The notes: a model not told the origin generated them from the sequence alone. 64,000 nt of DNA from Kribbella kalugense (GCF_004365875.1 NZ_SODF01000001.1:1860001-1924000); one strand, 5' to 3'. Shown: positions 18,440 to 27,642, counted from the stretch's first letter. A program made the numbers and translations.

Positions 18440-19639
18440 CTACCCGAGGCCCCCAGGACTGGCCACTTCACTGTCCACAGGCTCGAGTATTGCGACGCAT
18501 TCAATGTGGTGTGTCATGCCAAAGAGATCGAAGGCCCGCAGCGACGCGATCCCGTACCCGAGCCGTCCAAAAGTCTTCAGGTCCCGCGCCAACGCCGCCG
18601 GATCACACGCTACATACGCGACCCGCCGCGGTCCGAGCGCCGCAACCCGACGTACGACGTCCTTCCCGGCGCCGGTCCGAGGCGGATCGAGTACGACGAG
18701 GTCCACCTGCTCGAGCCCTTGCCCGGCGGCCGCATTCAGGACGCGGTCGACGTCGCCGTTCTCCAGCGTCACGCCCTCGAGGTCGCGCAGGTTCCGCCGA
18801 GCGTTCCGGACCGCGTCCTTGTCACCCTCGATCGCGAGCACCGCGCAGCCGGCCTCAGCCAGAAATGCAGCGAACAGCCCGACACCCGAGTACAGATCGA
18901 GCGCGGTCTCCCCCGCAGCCGGCTCCAGCCCACTCAGTACGGCGTCCAGCAGCGTCTCAGGCGCCGCCGGGTGCACCTGCCAGAACCCACCCGCCTCGAC
19001 CAGGAACCGCCGCTCACGGACGACCTCGACCAGGCGCTCACCAGGCTCCCGATCGGTCTGTACGGCGGTCTTCCCCTCGGACGACACGACAGCCTGCACC
19101 GACGACACGCCCGGCCAGCGATCCGACAGCACGTCCGGCGTACCCGGATGGGCGATCAGGCACCGGTCGATCGGCACCAGGTCGTGGGAGCGGTGCGCGT
19201 ACATCCCCGGCCGCCCGTCCACCACGGCGTACCGCATCCTGGTCCGCCAGCCCAGCCCGTCGTCACCCGGCGACTCCATCACGATGGTCCGTTCGATCCC
19301 GCCGATTCGCCGCAGCGTGTCCGAGACCACAGTCGCTTTCAGCCGGCGCTGCTCGACGATGTTGGCGTGCTGGAAGTCGCAGCCGCCGCACAGGCCAGGG
19401 CCGGCGTACGGGCACGGCGGCTCGATCCGTTGCGGGGACGGCGTCAGCACCTGCACGGCGTCCGCCCGCAGGTACTTCGCCGTCTGCTCCGTGATCCGGG
19501 CATGCACCAGCTCCCCCGGCAGCGCATGCCGGACGAACACCACCTGCCCCTCGTGCCGGGCGACACAGTGCCCCCCGTGCGCGACGGGCCCTACCTCCAG
19601 CTCGACTACCGCTCCTACCAGACTGTCTTCGTCTGTCAC
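18440..19639 (-). CDS. TrmA/RlmD-type class I SAM RNA methyltransferase with TRAM domain
   Basis: A 399-residue RNA uracil-C5 methyltransferase-like protein. Residues 5-60 form a TRAM domain ([28 protein letters not shown]). Cys residues in [16 protein letters not shown] near 80 are likely Fe-S ligands. The SAM fold has [19 protein letters not shown] near 250. [12 protein letters not shown] near 320 is the family motif. [13 protein letters not shown] supplies the usual CDP motif, in which the catalytic Cys lies. GTG 19639 has AGGAG four bases upstream and overlaps the permease stop as GTGA, so the two genes are coupled. The exact RNA target is unknown; the position matches Rv2689c as I recall it. 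Confidence 0.9.
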   Translation of the reverse strand: MTDEDSLVGAVVELEVGPVAHGGHCVARHEGQVVFVRHALPGELVHARITEQTAKYLRADAVQVLTPSPQRIEPPCPYAGPGLCGGCDFQHANIVEQRRLKATVVSDTLRRIGGIERTIVMESPGDDGLGWRTRMRYAVVDGRPGMYAHRSHDLVPIDRCLIAHPGTPDVLSDRWPGVSSVQAVVSSEGKTAVQTDREPGERLVEVVRERRFLVEAGGFWQVHPAAPETLLDAVLSGLEPAAGETALDLYSGVGLFAAFLAEAGCAVLAIEGDKDAVRNARRNLRDLEGVTLENGDVDRVLNAAAGQGLEQVDLVVLDPPRTGAGKDVVRRVAALGPRRVAYVACDPAALARDLKTFGRLGYGIASLRAFDLFGMTHHIECVAILEPVDSEVASPGGLG

Positions 19640-21684
19640 CGATCTCCTGACGCCTTGCGGGCTCCGCGCCGTACCTGGCCGGCTACCCGTTCCACCCGAT
19701 CCTGCCGTTCCTCGGCTCCCTGCGACGAGAGCAGCTGATAAGGAACTGACGTAACCATCACACCAGGTGTGAACAAGAGCCGCCCCTTGAGACGCAGTGC
19801 GCTCTGGTTGTGCAGGATGTGTTCCCACCAGTGGCCGACGACGTACTCCGGGATGTAGACCATCACCACATCCCGCGGGGACTGCCTCCGGATGTCCTGG
19901 ACGTACTGCAGGATCGGTCGGGTGATCTCCCGGTACGGCGAGGCGAGCCGCTTCAACGGGATCGGGATCCCGCGGGCGTCCCACTCGGCCTGCAGCGCGT
20001 CGGCCTCCTCCCGATCCACGTCGACCGTGACCGCCTCGAGCGTGGACGGCCGAGCCGCCTTGGCGAAGGCCAGCGCCCGCAGCGTCGGCTTGTGCAGCTT
20101 GGAGATCAGCACGATCGAGTGCACGCGGGACGGCAGCATCAGCGGCTCGTCACCTTCCGCGGACATTTGCTTGCGGACCGTGTCGTAGTGCCGGCGGATG
20201 CCCTTCATCAGCACGAACAGCGCGGCCATCGCGATGATCGCGATGTAGGCGCCGTGGGTGAACTTGGTCAGCAGCACGATGATCAGCACGATGCCGGTCA
20301 TGGTCAGGCCGACCGCGTTGATCACGCGGGAGCGCATCATCTTCCGCCGCTTGACGGCGTCGGTCTCGGTCTTCAGGTGCCGGGTCCAGTGCCGGATCAT
20401 GCCGAACTGGCTGAGCGTGAAGCTGACGAACACCCCGACGATGTAGAGCTGGATCAGCTTGGTGACCTGCGCGTCGAACGCGATGATCAGCGCGGCCGCG
20501 CACAACGCCAGCAGGATGATGCCGTTGCTGTAGGCGAGCCGGTCGCCGCGGGTGTGCAACTGGCGGGGCAGGTAGCCGTCGCGGGCCAGGATCGAGGCGA
20601 GCACCGGGAAGCCGTTGAACGCCGTGTTCGCGGCCAGCACCAGGATCAGCATGGTCGCGCCGATCACCACGTAGAAGCCGGGCGTGAAGTTCGAGAAGAC
20701 CGAGTCGCCGATCTGACCGATGACCGTCTTCTGGGTGTAGCTGTCCCCGACCGGCCGCCCGTCCCGGTACAGCTGCGTGGCGGGATCCTCGGCGTACCGG
20801 AGCCTGATCTTGCTGGCCAGGAACAGGATGCTCATCAGCATCGTCACGGCGATCGTGCCGAGCAGCAGCAGCGTGGTCGCCGCGTTCTTGCTCTTCGGCT
20901 TGCGGAACGCCGGTACGCCGTTGCTGATCGCTTCGACCCCGGTCAGCGCCGCGCACCCGGACGAGAACGCCCGGGCCAGCAGGAAAACCGCGGCCAGCCC
21001 GGTGAAGGCCTCGTGGCCCGACTCGGCGTGCACCTCGAAGCCGGAGCTCTCCGCCATCGGCAGGTTGCCGGCACTGAGCCGGATCAGGCCCCAGATCGCC
21101 ATCCCGATGATCGAGAACATGAAGATGTACGTCGGAACCGCGAACACGCCGCCCGACTCGCGGACCCCGCGCAGGTTCATCGCGGTCAGCACCAGCACCA
21201 GGCCGACCGCCAACGGCACCTCGTGACCCGCCAGGAACGGCAACGCGGACTTCGCGTTCTGGACCCCGGAAGAGATCGACACCGCGACGGTCAGCACGTA
21301 GTCGACCATCAGCGCGCTGGCCACGGTCAGCCCGGCCGTCGGGCCGATGTTGACCGTCGCGACCTCGTAGTCACCGCCGCCGGACGGGTAGGCGTGCACG
21401 TTCTGCCGGTACGACGCGACCACGACGAGCATCACGAACGCGACCAGCAGGCCGATCTTCCAGGAGAAGCTGTACGCCGCCAGCCCGGCGATCGACAGCG
21501 TCAGGAAGACCTCGTCGGGGGCGTACGCGACCGACGACAGCGCGTCGCTCGCAAACACCGGGAGGGCGATGCGCTTCGGCAGCAGGGTCTCACCCAGCTG
21601 GGTGCTGCGCAGTTTGCGACCGAGCAGCAGCCGTTTGCCGATATCGCCTAGAGCGGGAGTCACACCGGTGATGTTAGAGGGCAC
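19636..21684 (-). CDS. APC-superfamily permease, probably KimA-like K+ importer
   Basis: A 682-residue protein with about 12 membrane segments (residues 40-500) and a 170-residue cytosolic C-terminal domain. VFASDALSSVAYAPDE near 45 and SGGGDYEVATVNIG near 105 are typical of the KimA/YdaO branch of the APC superfamily. Known KimA is a H+-coupled potassium importer. The divergent neighbours are two TrkA/RCK proteins, which fits K+ transport better than amino-acid transport; that assignment is inference. The first GTG is at 21684, but GTG 21663 lies seven bases after TAACAT with no Shine-Dalgarno and could be the leaderless start. Confidence 0.85.
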   Translation of the reverse strand: MPSNITGVTPALGDIGKRLLLGRKLRSTQLGETLLPKRIALPVFASDALSSVAYAPDEVFLTLSIAGLAAYSFSWKIGLLVAFVMLVVVASYRQNVHAYPSGGGDYEVATVNIGPTAGLTVASALMVDYVLTVAVSISSGVQNAKSALPFLAGHEVPLAVGLVLVLTAMNLRGVRESGGVFAVPTYIFMFSIIGMAIWGLIRLSAGNLPMAESSGFEVHAESGHEAFTGLAAVFLLARAFSSGCAALTGVEAISNGVPAFRKPKSKNAATTLLLLGTIAVTMLMSILFLASKIRLRYAEDPATQLYRDGRPVGDSYTQKTVIGQIGDSVFSNFTPGFYVVIGATMLILVLAANTAFNGFPVLASILARDGYLPRQLHTRGDRLAYSNGIILLALCAAALIIAFDAQVTKLIQLYIVGVFVSFTLSQFGMIRHWTRHLKTETDAVKRRKMMRSRVINAVGLTMTGIVLIIVLLTKFTHGAYIAIIAMAALFVLMKGIRRHYDTVRKQMSAEGDEPLMLPSRVHSIVLISKLHKPTLRALAFAKAARPSTLEAVTVDVDREEADALQAEWDARGIPIPLKRLASPYREITRPILQYVQDIRRQSPRDVVMVYIPEYVVGHWWEHILHNQSALRLKGRLLFTPGVMVTSVPYQLLSSQGAEERQDRVERVAGQVRRGARKASGDR
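21664..21676 (-). promoter_or_regulatory. Possible leaderless promoter of the permease
   Basis: TAACAT (21676-21671, minus strand), seven bases, then an in-frame GTG at 21663. If used, the protein starts seven residues later than the longest frame. Confidence 0.35.
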
Positions 21685-21759
21685 CCCGGTCCGGTGTAGC
21701 GTCTATCCCTGCCGAACCGAGCCAGCGGCCCCCCGGTGGGGGCAAGGAGTGATCACTCA

Positions 21760-22422
21760 GTGCACGTCGTCATCATGGGCTGCGGCCGCGTCGGGTCGAT
21801 GCTCGCGCGTGGCCTGGAGAGACGCGGCCACACGGTCGCGATCATCGACCAGTCGGCCGACGCCTTCCGGCGGCTCAGCCCCAACTTCACCGGCCGCACC
21901 ATCGTCGGGATGGGCTTCGACCGGGAGGTGCTGATCGAGGCCGGGATCGAGGACGCCGAGGCGTTCGCGGCCGTCTCGAACGGCGACAACTCGAACATCC
22001 TGGCCGCCCGGGTAGCTCGCGAGAACTTCGGCATCTCCAACGTGGTGGCCCGCATCTACGACCCCGGACGCGCCGAGGTTTACCAGCGGCTCGGCATCCC
22101 CACCGTCGGTACGGTCCGCTGGACGGTCGACCAGATGATGCGCCGGCTGCTGCCCGAGGGCTCCGAGCCGGAGTGGCGGGATCCGTCCGGCACGATCCGG
22201 CTGGCCGAGGTACACGTTCACGCCGAGTGGATCGGCCGGCTCGCGTTCGACATCGAGAAGGCCACCGGCGCCCGGGTCGCGTTCCTGACCCGGCTCGGCG
22301 AAGGCATGCTGCCCAAGGCCGACACGGTCATCCAGGAAGGCGACCTGGTCCACGTCGTGATGCCGGAACGGGACGCAGCCACCATCGAGTCCCAGCTCGG
22401 CACGAAGCCTGAGGAGCTGTGA
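21760..22422 (+). CDS. TrkA/RCK-type K+ uptake regulatory protein (CeoB-like)
   Basis: A 220-residue cytosolic regulator. RCK_N Rossmann domain: HVVIMGCGRVGSMLARGLERRG with the GxGxxG nucleotide site, IIDQS after beta 2, and DNSNILAARVARENF. RCK_C follows from about 135 (VHVHAEWIGRLAFDIEKATGARVAFLTR). It binds NAD(H)/ATP and gates K+ transporters in known systems. AAGGAG precedes the GTG at 21760 by ten bases; a GTG 24 bases upstream is less likely. It overlaps the next gene as TGATG and is divergent from the permease. Confidence 0.92.
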   Translation: MHVVIMGCGRVGSMLARGLERRGHTVAIIDQSADAFRRLSPNFTGRTIVGMGFDREVLIEAGIEDAEAFAAVSNGDNSNILAARVARENFGISNVVARIYDPGRAEVYQRLGIPTVGTVRWTVDQMMRRLLPEGSEPEWRDPSGTIRLAEVHVHAEWIGRLAFDIEKATGARVAFLTRLGEGMLPKADTVIQEGDLVHVVMPERDAATIESQLGTKPEEL

Positions 22423-23096
22423 TGCGGGTAGCCATCGCCGGTGCCGGGAACGTCGGTCGTTCCATCGCCGCCGAGCTGCTGGAGAACGGCCACGAAGTAC
22501 TGCTGATCGACAAGGACCCGCGGGCAATCAAGGCCGAGTCGGTGCCGCGCGCCGAGTGGCTGCTGGCCGACGCGTGCGAGCTGTCCTCGCTGGAGGAGGC
22601 CGCACTGCAGCGTTGCCAGGTGGCGATCGCGAGCACCGGTGACGACAAGGTCAACCTGGTCGTCTCGCTGCTCGCCAAGACCGAGTTCGGCGTCCCGCGA
22701 ACCGTTGCCCGAGTCAACCATCCCCGCAACGAGTGGATGTTCAACGAGGCCTGGGGTGTGGACGTGTCGGTCTCGACCCCGCGGATCATGTCCGCACTGG
22801 TCGAGGAGGCGGTGTCGGTCGGCGACCTGGTCCGCCTGTTCACCTTCCGCCAGGGCGACGCGAACCTGGTCGAACTGACCCTCCCCGAAGACTCCCCGAT
22901 GATCGGCCAACGAGTCGGCGACATCGACTGGCCCCTCGACACCGCCTTGGTCGTCATCCTCCGCGAGGGCCGAGTACTACGCCCCGACCCCGAAGGCACC
23001 CTCGAACTGAACGACGAGCTCCTCTTCGTAGCCGCAGACGAAACCGAAGAACAACTCGAAGACATGCTCTCCCCCCACCACCGCAAGTCGGAGTAG
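22422..23096 (+). CDS. TrkA/RCK-type K+ uptake regulatory protein (CeoC-like)
   Basis: A 224-residue paralogue of the preceding protein. RVAIAGAGNVGRSIAAELLENGHEVLLIDKD is a standard RCK_N nucleotide site; the C-terminal RCK_C starts near residue 140 (NLVELTLPEDSPMIGQRVGDIDWP). The start ATG overlaps the upstream stop (TGATG), so the two are made together and probably assemble as a heteromeric ring. Order and pairing match the mycobacterial ceoB-ceoC pair. Confidence 0.92.
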   Translation: MRVAIAGAGNVGRSIAAELLENGHEVLLIDKDPRAIKAESVPRAEWLLADACELSSLEEAALQRCQVAIASTGDDKVNLVVSLLAKTEFGVPRTVARVNHPRNEWMFNEAWGVDVSVSTPRIMSALVEEAVSVGDLVRLFTFRQGDANLVELTLPEDSPMIGQRVGDIDWPLDTALVVILREGRVLRPDPEGTLELNDELLFVAADETEEQLEDMLSPHHRKSE

Positions 23097-23112
23097 CCAA
23101 GAGCGCCTCCGG

Positions 23113-24342
23113 TCACTTGGTTCTGTTGGTGGAGTGGTTGCTATTTGGGTGCGCGAGGCACCACTCGATGGCGGTGTCGTGTCCGGCTCTGTCGGTGTTC
23201 CAATCTGGATCAATTCGCTGGTCTGGGAAGACGGCGGCGGTATCGGTGTCGGAGAAGCGGTAGCGCCGGGTTGCGCAGTGCGCGCGCAGGCCCGATCGGG
23301 GTAGATCGAAGGTGCCAAGTTCCTGATAGCCGACGGGCCGGGCGCCGGTGGGCTCGCCGACAAGGATGGCTTCGGTTTCGCGGCGGAAATCCGTGGCGGT
23401 GACCATCGCGGCGGAGTAGGTGTTCCTGCCGATCAGTACGTACAGACCGCCGGGTCGGTTGATGGTCGGCAGCCTCCAGATCGGATAGATGAGGTTGTGA
23501 CGGGCGAGGGTGTAGTCGCCGCCACCGTTGTCGCGAAGGTCGAGGATCAGTCGGGTTGGTGCGGTGTCCTGCAGGTGCGCAATCAGTAGCCCAGCAGCCT
23601 GTTCGAGGCCGTCGTAGCGGCGGAAGCTCGCGTACGTCGCGTCGCTTGAGGGAAGTGCGATGTAGGCGAGCGGCTCGTCGGGGCTCCGCATCCTGAGCGG
23701 GGCGTCCGGCGAGGGGGCCGGCCACGACGGCGCCGTACCAGGTGGTAGGGATGCCACGTCGGCTGTAAAAGACGCATCGTCCTGGCCGACGAAGCTGAAC
23801 TCGCCGGCGGCAGTGTCACGCAGGCAGTCGAGGGCAACGAGTACGTCGGCGCGGGTGAGTCGATCCGCACTGCGGGCGCGCTCGTGCCAGGCGTTCTCGC
23901 CCTGTGGAATGAGTGACTGGACTCGCCGGTCGATCTCCTCGACGGCGATGCCACCGATCGCAACCAGTTGGGCGCCGAGCACTCGAGGGTCGTCAGTGAG
24001 TGCCTTGACTACGCGCAACTGGTCGCCGTACCAGAACAATTCCAGCGGAAAGCGTCGGTAGTGATCGTCGGTCTCGACGCGGGTGTGGCCGTCGCCGATC
24101 ATTGCTGCTACCTCGTCGAAGCCGACGAGTATCGCGGTGCCGGACAGGTCTGGAATGCGATCGTGCAGGCGAGCCACTGTGGCGTCGAACTGTTCCGGCG
24201 AGATCGTGTGGAAAGGATTGCGGTGCCGCTCTAGGAGGCCGCCGGCGAGCGCATCGAGGTCTGTGTGCCAGTCGTCCGGCCCCATGAGCCGTAACCTCTC
24301 GGCGGCAGTCGGTCTGCTCGGGTCTTTCGTCCTGCCTGCCAT
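23113..24342 (-). CDS. S41 family peptidase-like protein
   Basis: A 409-residue protein without a clear signal peptide or PDZ domain. The C-terminal half has the tail-specific protease fold: LILDLRDNGGGDYTLARH near 270 and IGRNTYSAAMVTATDFRRE near 308, where the Ser of YSAAM matches the S41 nucleophile, then VGEPTGARPVGYQE. The N-terminal half (YRRFPLELFWYGDQLRVV, LVAIGGIAVEEI) resembles the prodomain of S41 relatives. ATG 24342 has GGAGG seven bases before it. ATG 24411, in frame, sits six bases after TACTCT and would be a leaderless alternative. It appears inserted into an otherwise conserved actinobacterial gene order. Confidence 0.78.
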   Translation of the reverse strand: MAGRTKDPSRPTAAERLRLMGPDDWHTDLDALAGGLLERHRNPFHTISPEQFDATVARLHDRIPDLSGTAILVGFDEVAAMIGDGHTRVETDDHYRRFPLELFWYGDQLRVVKALTDDPRVLGAQLVAIGGIAVEEIDRRVQSLIPQGENAWHERARSADRLTRADVLVALDCLRDTAAGEFSFVGQDDASFTADVASLPPGTAPSWPAPSPDAPLRMRSPDEPLAYIALPSSDATYASFRRYDGLEQAAGLLIAHLQDTAPTRLILDLRDNGGGDYTLARHNLIYPIWRLPTINRPGGLYVLIGRNTYSAAMVTATDFRRETEAILVGEPTGARPVGYQELGTFDLPRSGLRAHCATRRYRFSDTDTAAVFPDQRIDPDWNTDRAGHDTAIEWCLAHPNSNHSTNRTK

Positions 24343-24669
24343 CTGTCCTCCAACCTCTACCGAGTGGCTTCCGGACCCACTCTGCGCGGCCCGGCACACC
24401 GTGAGAGACATGTTTCGAGAGTAATCTCTCAGATTATTCTCGACAACACGATCGAGTGTCTGGCGGCCCGGGCGCGAGCCTGGGTATGAACGCCGAGCGC
24501 GAGGCAGCGGCACCACGATCCACGCCGTGACGGTCGTCCCCGAGTTGGGCGCCGGCCCAGGTAGTCGCACGCGAGCGGAAGCGAGCGATCCGCAGGCGGC
24601 AGCCCGCAAGTCGCCGGCGGCAGTCGGCACGATCCGGCGTCAGCCGGATGGGATGCACGCAGGGGCGTA
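24343..24669. other. 327-bp intergenic region with S41 promoter
   Basis: No gene supported. It holds the palindrome and -10 box near 24412-24443. The remaining 24444-24669 is GC-rich with no tRNA, convincing terminator or conserved ORF that I can see. Confidence 0.6.
24415..24443. promoter_or_regulatory. 29-bp palindromic operator over the S41 -10 box
   Basis: Arms of 13 bp (TCGAGAGTAATCT at 24415-24427 and its inverse at 24431-24443) with one mismatch around a CTC centre. On the minus strand TACTCT (24423-24418) is a TANNNT -10 lying inside the left arm, six bases before ATG 24411. A repressor dimer bound here would block the promoter directly. The regulator is unknown; size and symmetry suit TetR or MarR proteins. 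Confidence 0.65.
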
Positions 24670-25479
24670 CTACTTTTTGTTGCCGCGGAGGAGGTGGGTG
24701 ATGCTGTCTCGGGCTTCGTCCCATTTCTCGGGGGGCATCGAGCCTCGGAGTACGGCGTAGGCGAACCAGATCGCGAGTGCGTAGAAGGGCAGACCGAGGC
24801 CGATCTTCGCGATGCCGAGGGCGTTCAGGCTGCCGGTGAAGTACAGCGGGACCTGGACGATCAGGCGGATTGCGAACAGCCCGACGAAGACCAGTGTCGC
24901 CCGCGAGAAGCCCTTCAGCATCGCGGGATCACGGCGCCAGGCGGTGCCGGTCTGGGTGATCACGCCGTACAGGACGCCGAACAGCGGCCAGCGGATCAGG
25001 ACGGTGATCAGGTACAGGGCGCCGTACCCGAGGTTGGTCAGCAGGCCGGGGACGTAGAAGTCCTTCGCGTTGCCGGTGCGGTTCGCGACCCACGCCGAGA
25101 TCAGTACGCCGATGAAGCCGCCGATGACATTGCGCAGCGCCTGCCGGCGGAACAGCCGGACGACGGCGAGAACGCCGGCGCAGCTGACGGCGACGATCAG
25201 CGAGAGCTGCAGTTTGTGGTCGGTCGCGGCGTACATGACCAGGAACGCGATCCACGGCAGCCCGATGTCGAGCAGCGCGCCCCAACCACCGAGTGCATGG
25301 AAGAAGTCCTTGTCGGTGGACTTCGCCGGCTTCGCGGGCTCTTCAGCAGGCTTGTCGGACGGAGGTTCAGTGGCCGGCGGCTCGGTGGCTGCGGCTTCGA
25401 GCTCGGGTTTGAGGATCTCGACCAGCTTCTCGTTGAGGTCCTCGTCGAGCTGGTCGCGGCGCGACGTCGGCTCAGCCAT
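24670..25479 (-). CDS. DUF3159 family membrane protein
   Basis: A 269-residue actinobacterial membrane protein. Residues 1-65 are acidic and Pro/Glu/Lys-rich (cytosolic). The DUF3159 body has five or six hydrophobic segments, starting FFHALGGWGALLDIGLPWIAFLVMYAAT. The conserved stretch includes RWPLFGVLYGVITQTGTAWRRDPAMLKGFSRATLVFVGLFAIR. Function is not known; the position matches Rv2693c as I recall it. The start overlaps the upstream OB-fold gene by 8 bp, indicating coupling. Confidence 0.88.
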   Translation of the reverse strand: MAEPTSRRDQLDEDLNEKLVEILKPELEAAATEPPATEPPSDKPAEEPAKPAKSTDKDFFHALGGWGALLDIGLPWIAFLVMYAATDHKLQLSLIVAVSCAGVLAVVRLFRRQALRNVIGGFIGVLISAWVANRTGNAKDFYVPGLLTNLGYGALYLITVLIRWPLFGVLYGVITQTGTAWRRDPAMLKGFSRATLVFVGLFAIRLIVQVPLYFTGSLNALGIAKIGLGLPFYALAIWFAYAVLRGSMPPEKWDEARDSITHLLRGNKK

Positions 25480-25861
25480 TGGCCGTCTGGGGACGCAGCT
25501 CGTACCGCGGGTTGAACATCACCCGGTCGCCGTCGACGACGCCGATCCGGCCGGAGGCGATCAGCTCCGAGCCGGCGTGGATGCCGCCGATCTTGCGCCG
25601 GCCGAGCCAGATCAGCTTGACCGTGCCGGTGCCGTCGTACAACTCACCCTCCAGTGCTGGTACGCCGCCTCGCGGGCTGAACGTGATCGTCCGCAACGTG
25701 CCGTACAGCGTGACGAGTTCCCGATCGTGGCAGCCAGTGATGGAGCGCGCACCACAGTCGTGCGCGAAGTCCTGAAGGACCTCCGCGTCCTGCTGATCAC
25801 GGTCCCCGGCCAGGCCGCGGAAGGCACGCTTCCACAGCCCCTCGGGCTTGCTGCTACCCAT
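25472..25861 (-). CDS. OB-fold nucleic-acid-binding protein
   Basis: A 129-residue protein. The C-terminal 80 residues form an OB fold of the tRNA-anticodon type: LVTLYGTLRTITFSPRGGVPALEGELYDGTGTVKLIWLGRR then GSELIASGRIGVVDGDRVMFNPRYEL. The N-terminal 40 residues are helical. It probably binds single-stranded nucleic acid; partner unknown. It is first in a coupled pair with the DUF3159 gene, with a leaderless-type promoter. Corresponds in position to Rv2694c as I recall it. Confidence 0.88.
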   Translation of the reverse strand: MGSSKPEGLWKRAFRGLAGDRDQQDAEVLQDFAHDCGARSITGCHDRELVTLYGTLRTITFSPRGGVPALEGELYDGTGTVKLIWLGRRKIGGIHAGSELIASGRIGVVDGDRVMFNPRYELRPQTANG

Positions 25862-25874
25862 GATGTCGAGTGTA
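25862..25874 (-). promoter_or_regulatory. Leaderless-type promoter of the OB-fold gene
   Basis: On the minus strand TACACT (25874-25869), seven bases, ATG at 25861. No Shine-Dalgarno. It lies within the 19-bp gap behind the DUF3710 gene. Confidence 0.55.
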
Positions 25875-25880
25875 GTCCGG

Positions 25881-26537
25881 TCAGGCTTGTTCTTCGGTCG
25901 GGCTCGGCTGGGCGCCCGGCGGAAGGGTCAGCGGGAGCGACTCGCGGACCGCCATCGGCTCCTCACCGCGGACGACGACGGTGTTGCGCAGCGTCTCCTC
26001 CATCGGCAGCGCGGCGTCGGCCTCGACCGCGGCGCGACCGAGCACGGTGCCGCGGAGCAGCCAGCGTGGGCCGTCCACGCCGATGACGCGGGAGGTCTGG
26101 CTGAAGATCTGACCCTCGGGGTCCTCGACCGGGACGACCAGCACCAGCTCGGTGCCGAACGGGCCGTCGGTCTCGGTCGCCGTACCGCCCATCCGGCTGG
26201 CCTCGGCGGCGATCTCCTGCCGGACCTCGTCCCAGATGCCGCTCGTCCGCGGTGCCGCGAAGGCGCGCAGCTCGAGGGCGGAATCCTCCAGCATCAGCAG
26301 CACGGCCTGTACGACGCCACTCTGCTCGTCGACCTGCAGGCCAAGCTCCATCCCCGGCATCCCGGTGACGACCAGCGCACCGAGGTCGATCCGCTCATCG
26401 TCTTCCAGCACGGACGCGTCGACCTCGGTCGAATCGAACGGACCCTCGGCGCGAGGGTCCACCGGACCGGTCTCGTCCTCGGCGCCGACGTCGGTCGTCT
26501 CCGGGTCGTCGTTCTTGCCCTTGCGGCGGAAGATCAC
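25881..26537 (-). CDS. DUF3710 family protein
   Basis: A 218-residue cytosolic actinobacterial protein. It begins IFRRKGKND, then about 50 acidic residues, then the DUF3710 body (RIDLGALVVTGMPGMELGLQVDE, AVLLMLEDSALELRAFAAPRTSGIWDEVRQEIAAE, VIGVDGPRWLLRGTVLGRAA). No catalytic motif is known. It is the usual partner of dut and the OB-fold gene. I place the start at GTG 26537, which has an AGGAAG/GCAGG region upstream; open frame further 5' is not conserved-looking. Confidence 0.88.
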   Translation of the reverse strand: MIFRRKGKNDDPETTDVGAEDETGPVDPRAEGPFDSTEVDASVLEDDERIDLGALVVTGMPGMELGLQVDEQSGVVQAVLLMLEDSALELRAFAAPRTSGIWDEVRQEIAAEASRMGGTATETDGPFGTELVLVVPVEDPEGQIFSQTSRVIGVDGPRWLLRGTVLGRAAVEADAALPMEETLRNTVVVRGEEPMAVRESLPLTLPPGAQPSPTEEQA

Positions 26538-26638
26538 TGCTGTTGCCTGCTTCCTTGATGTTTTGCCCGGCCCATAACAGAGCCCCGTCACACAGCGCAG
26601 TAGTCTCGCGCATCCGTCAGGTCAACGGCTGCACCTGC

Positions 26639-27091
26639 TCAGCGTGTCACATCGCCGAAACCACCTGTCGACCCGTGTCCCTGGTCCCCGCGGGCAGAGC
26701 CCGGCAGCGACGTGACCTCGACGAAACGGGCCTTCTCGACCTGCTGGACGACGAGCTGCGCGATCCGGTCGCCTCGGCGCACAGTCACCTCCGCGTGCGG
26801 GTCCAGGTTGATCAGGCAGACCTTGATCTCGCCGCGGTAGCCGGCGTCGACGGTGCCGGGCGCGTTGACGATCGAGACGCCGTGCTTCGCGGCCAGCCCG
26901 GACCGCGGGTGCACGAACGCGGCGTACCCGTCCTGCAGGGCGATCGCGATGCCGGTGCCGACCAGGCCGCGCTCCCCCGGCTTGAGGGTGAGGTCGGCCG
27001 CCGCCACCAGGTCCGCGCCGGCGTCGCCGGGATGCGCGTACGACGGGATTGGGAGGTCGGGGTCGAGTCGCTGGATCAGTACCTCGGTCAC
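26639..27091 (-). CDS. dut: Deoxyuridine 5'-triphosphate nucleotidohydrolase
   Basis: A 150-residue trimeric dUTPase that hydrolyses dUTP to dUMP and pyrophosphate, giving dTMP precursor and keeping uracil out of DNA. The five motifs are visible: AGADLVAA (1), [10 protein letters not shown] (2), [16 protein letters not shown] (3, with the substrate-binding Tyr), [10 protein letters not shown] (4) and the C-terminal [13 protein letters not shown] (5, P-loop-like arm). Length is typical. GTG start behind a TAGGGT box. Confidence 0.97.
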   Translation of the reverse strand: MTEVLIQRLDPDLPIPSYAHPGDAGADLVAAADLTLKPGERGLVGTGIAIALQDGYAAFVHPRSGLAAKHGVSIVNAPGTVDAGYRGEIKVCLINLDPHAEVTVRRGDRIAQLVVQQVEKARFVEVTSLPGSARGDQGHGSTGGFGDVTR

Positions 27092-27105
27092 GAGAGGCGA
27101 CCCTA
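27092..27105 (-). promoter_or_regulatory. Leaderless-type promoter of dut
   Basis: On the minus strand TAGGGT (27105-27100), eight bases, then GTG at 27091. It is back-to-back with a weaker CAGGCT (27132-27137) six bases before the divergent GTG at 27144. Confidence 0.5.
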
Positions 27106-27143
27106 TCGAGCGGGTCCGACCGGGTACGTGCCAGGCTGGGCCT

Positions 27144-27611
27144 GTGGGTAGTTCTGTGGGTGGTTATCGCGAGAGTCTGCGCGTCCCGGTGGCCTGGTGG
27201 CTGATCGGCGCCGCCGCTGTGATCACGCTGTTCGTGATCGTCGCGGTGCCGGTCAACGTGTTCGTCGGCGCGCTCGTCGGCGGGCTCGCGGCGGTGCTGC
27301 TGGTGCTGCTGTTCGTTCGGTACGGCGGTGCGCGGGTCGAGGTCGACGACCGTCGGCTCCGGGCCGGGCGGGCCGAGATCAACCGGACGTACCTGGGGAC
27401 GGTCGAGGCGTTGACCGGGGAGGACGCTCGGCGGGCGTTCGGACGGGACTGCGACCCGAAGGCGTACCTGGTACTGCGGAGCTACGTGCCGGGAGCGGTC
27501 CGGGTGCAGATCACGGATCCTGGCGACCCGGCGCCGTACTGGCTGATCGCCACGCGGCACCCGGATCGACTGGCTGCCGCGCTGAGTGGGCACAGCGTGG
27601 GAAGATCCTGA
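27144..27611 (+). CDS. DUF3093 family membrane protein
   Basis: A 155-residue protein with two membrane segments (about 18-65: [21 protein letters not shown] and [20 protein letters not shown]) and a cytosolic PH-like domain ([48 protein letters not shown]). DUF3093 is found next to dut throughout actinobacteria, divergently as here. Function unknown. GTG start with CAGGCT six bases upstream and no Shine-Dalgarno. Confidence 0.88.
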   Translation: MGSSVGGYRESLRVPVAWWLIGAAAVITLFVIVAVPVNVFVGALVGGLAAVLLVLLFVRYGGARVEVDDRRLRAGRAEINRTYLGTVEALTGEDARRAFGRDCDPKAYLVLRSYVPGAVRVQITDPGDPAPYWLIATRHPDRLAAALSGHSVGRS

Positions 27612-27642
27612 CTATCAGGCAGTCGGTTTAGGAGGGTTTGCA

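Noticed and set aside
19810..21651. 613-codon plus-strand frame opposite the APC permease
   Set aside because: His/Gln/Arg-rich antisense shadow; the opposite strand encodes a clear 12-segment permease.
24444..24669. Possible small gene or RNA between S41 and DUF3159 genes
   Set aside because: No frame with protein-like composition and start signal, and no RNA structure that I recognise.
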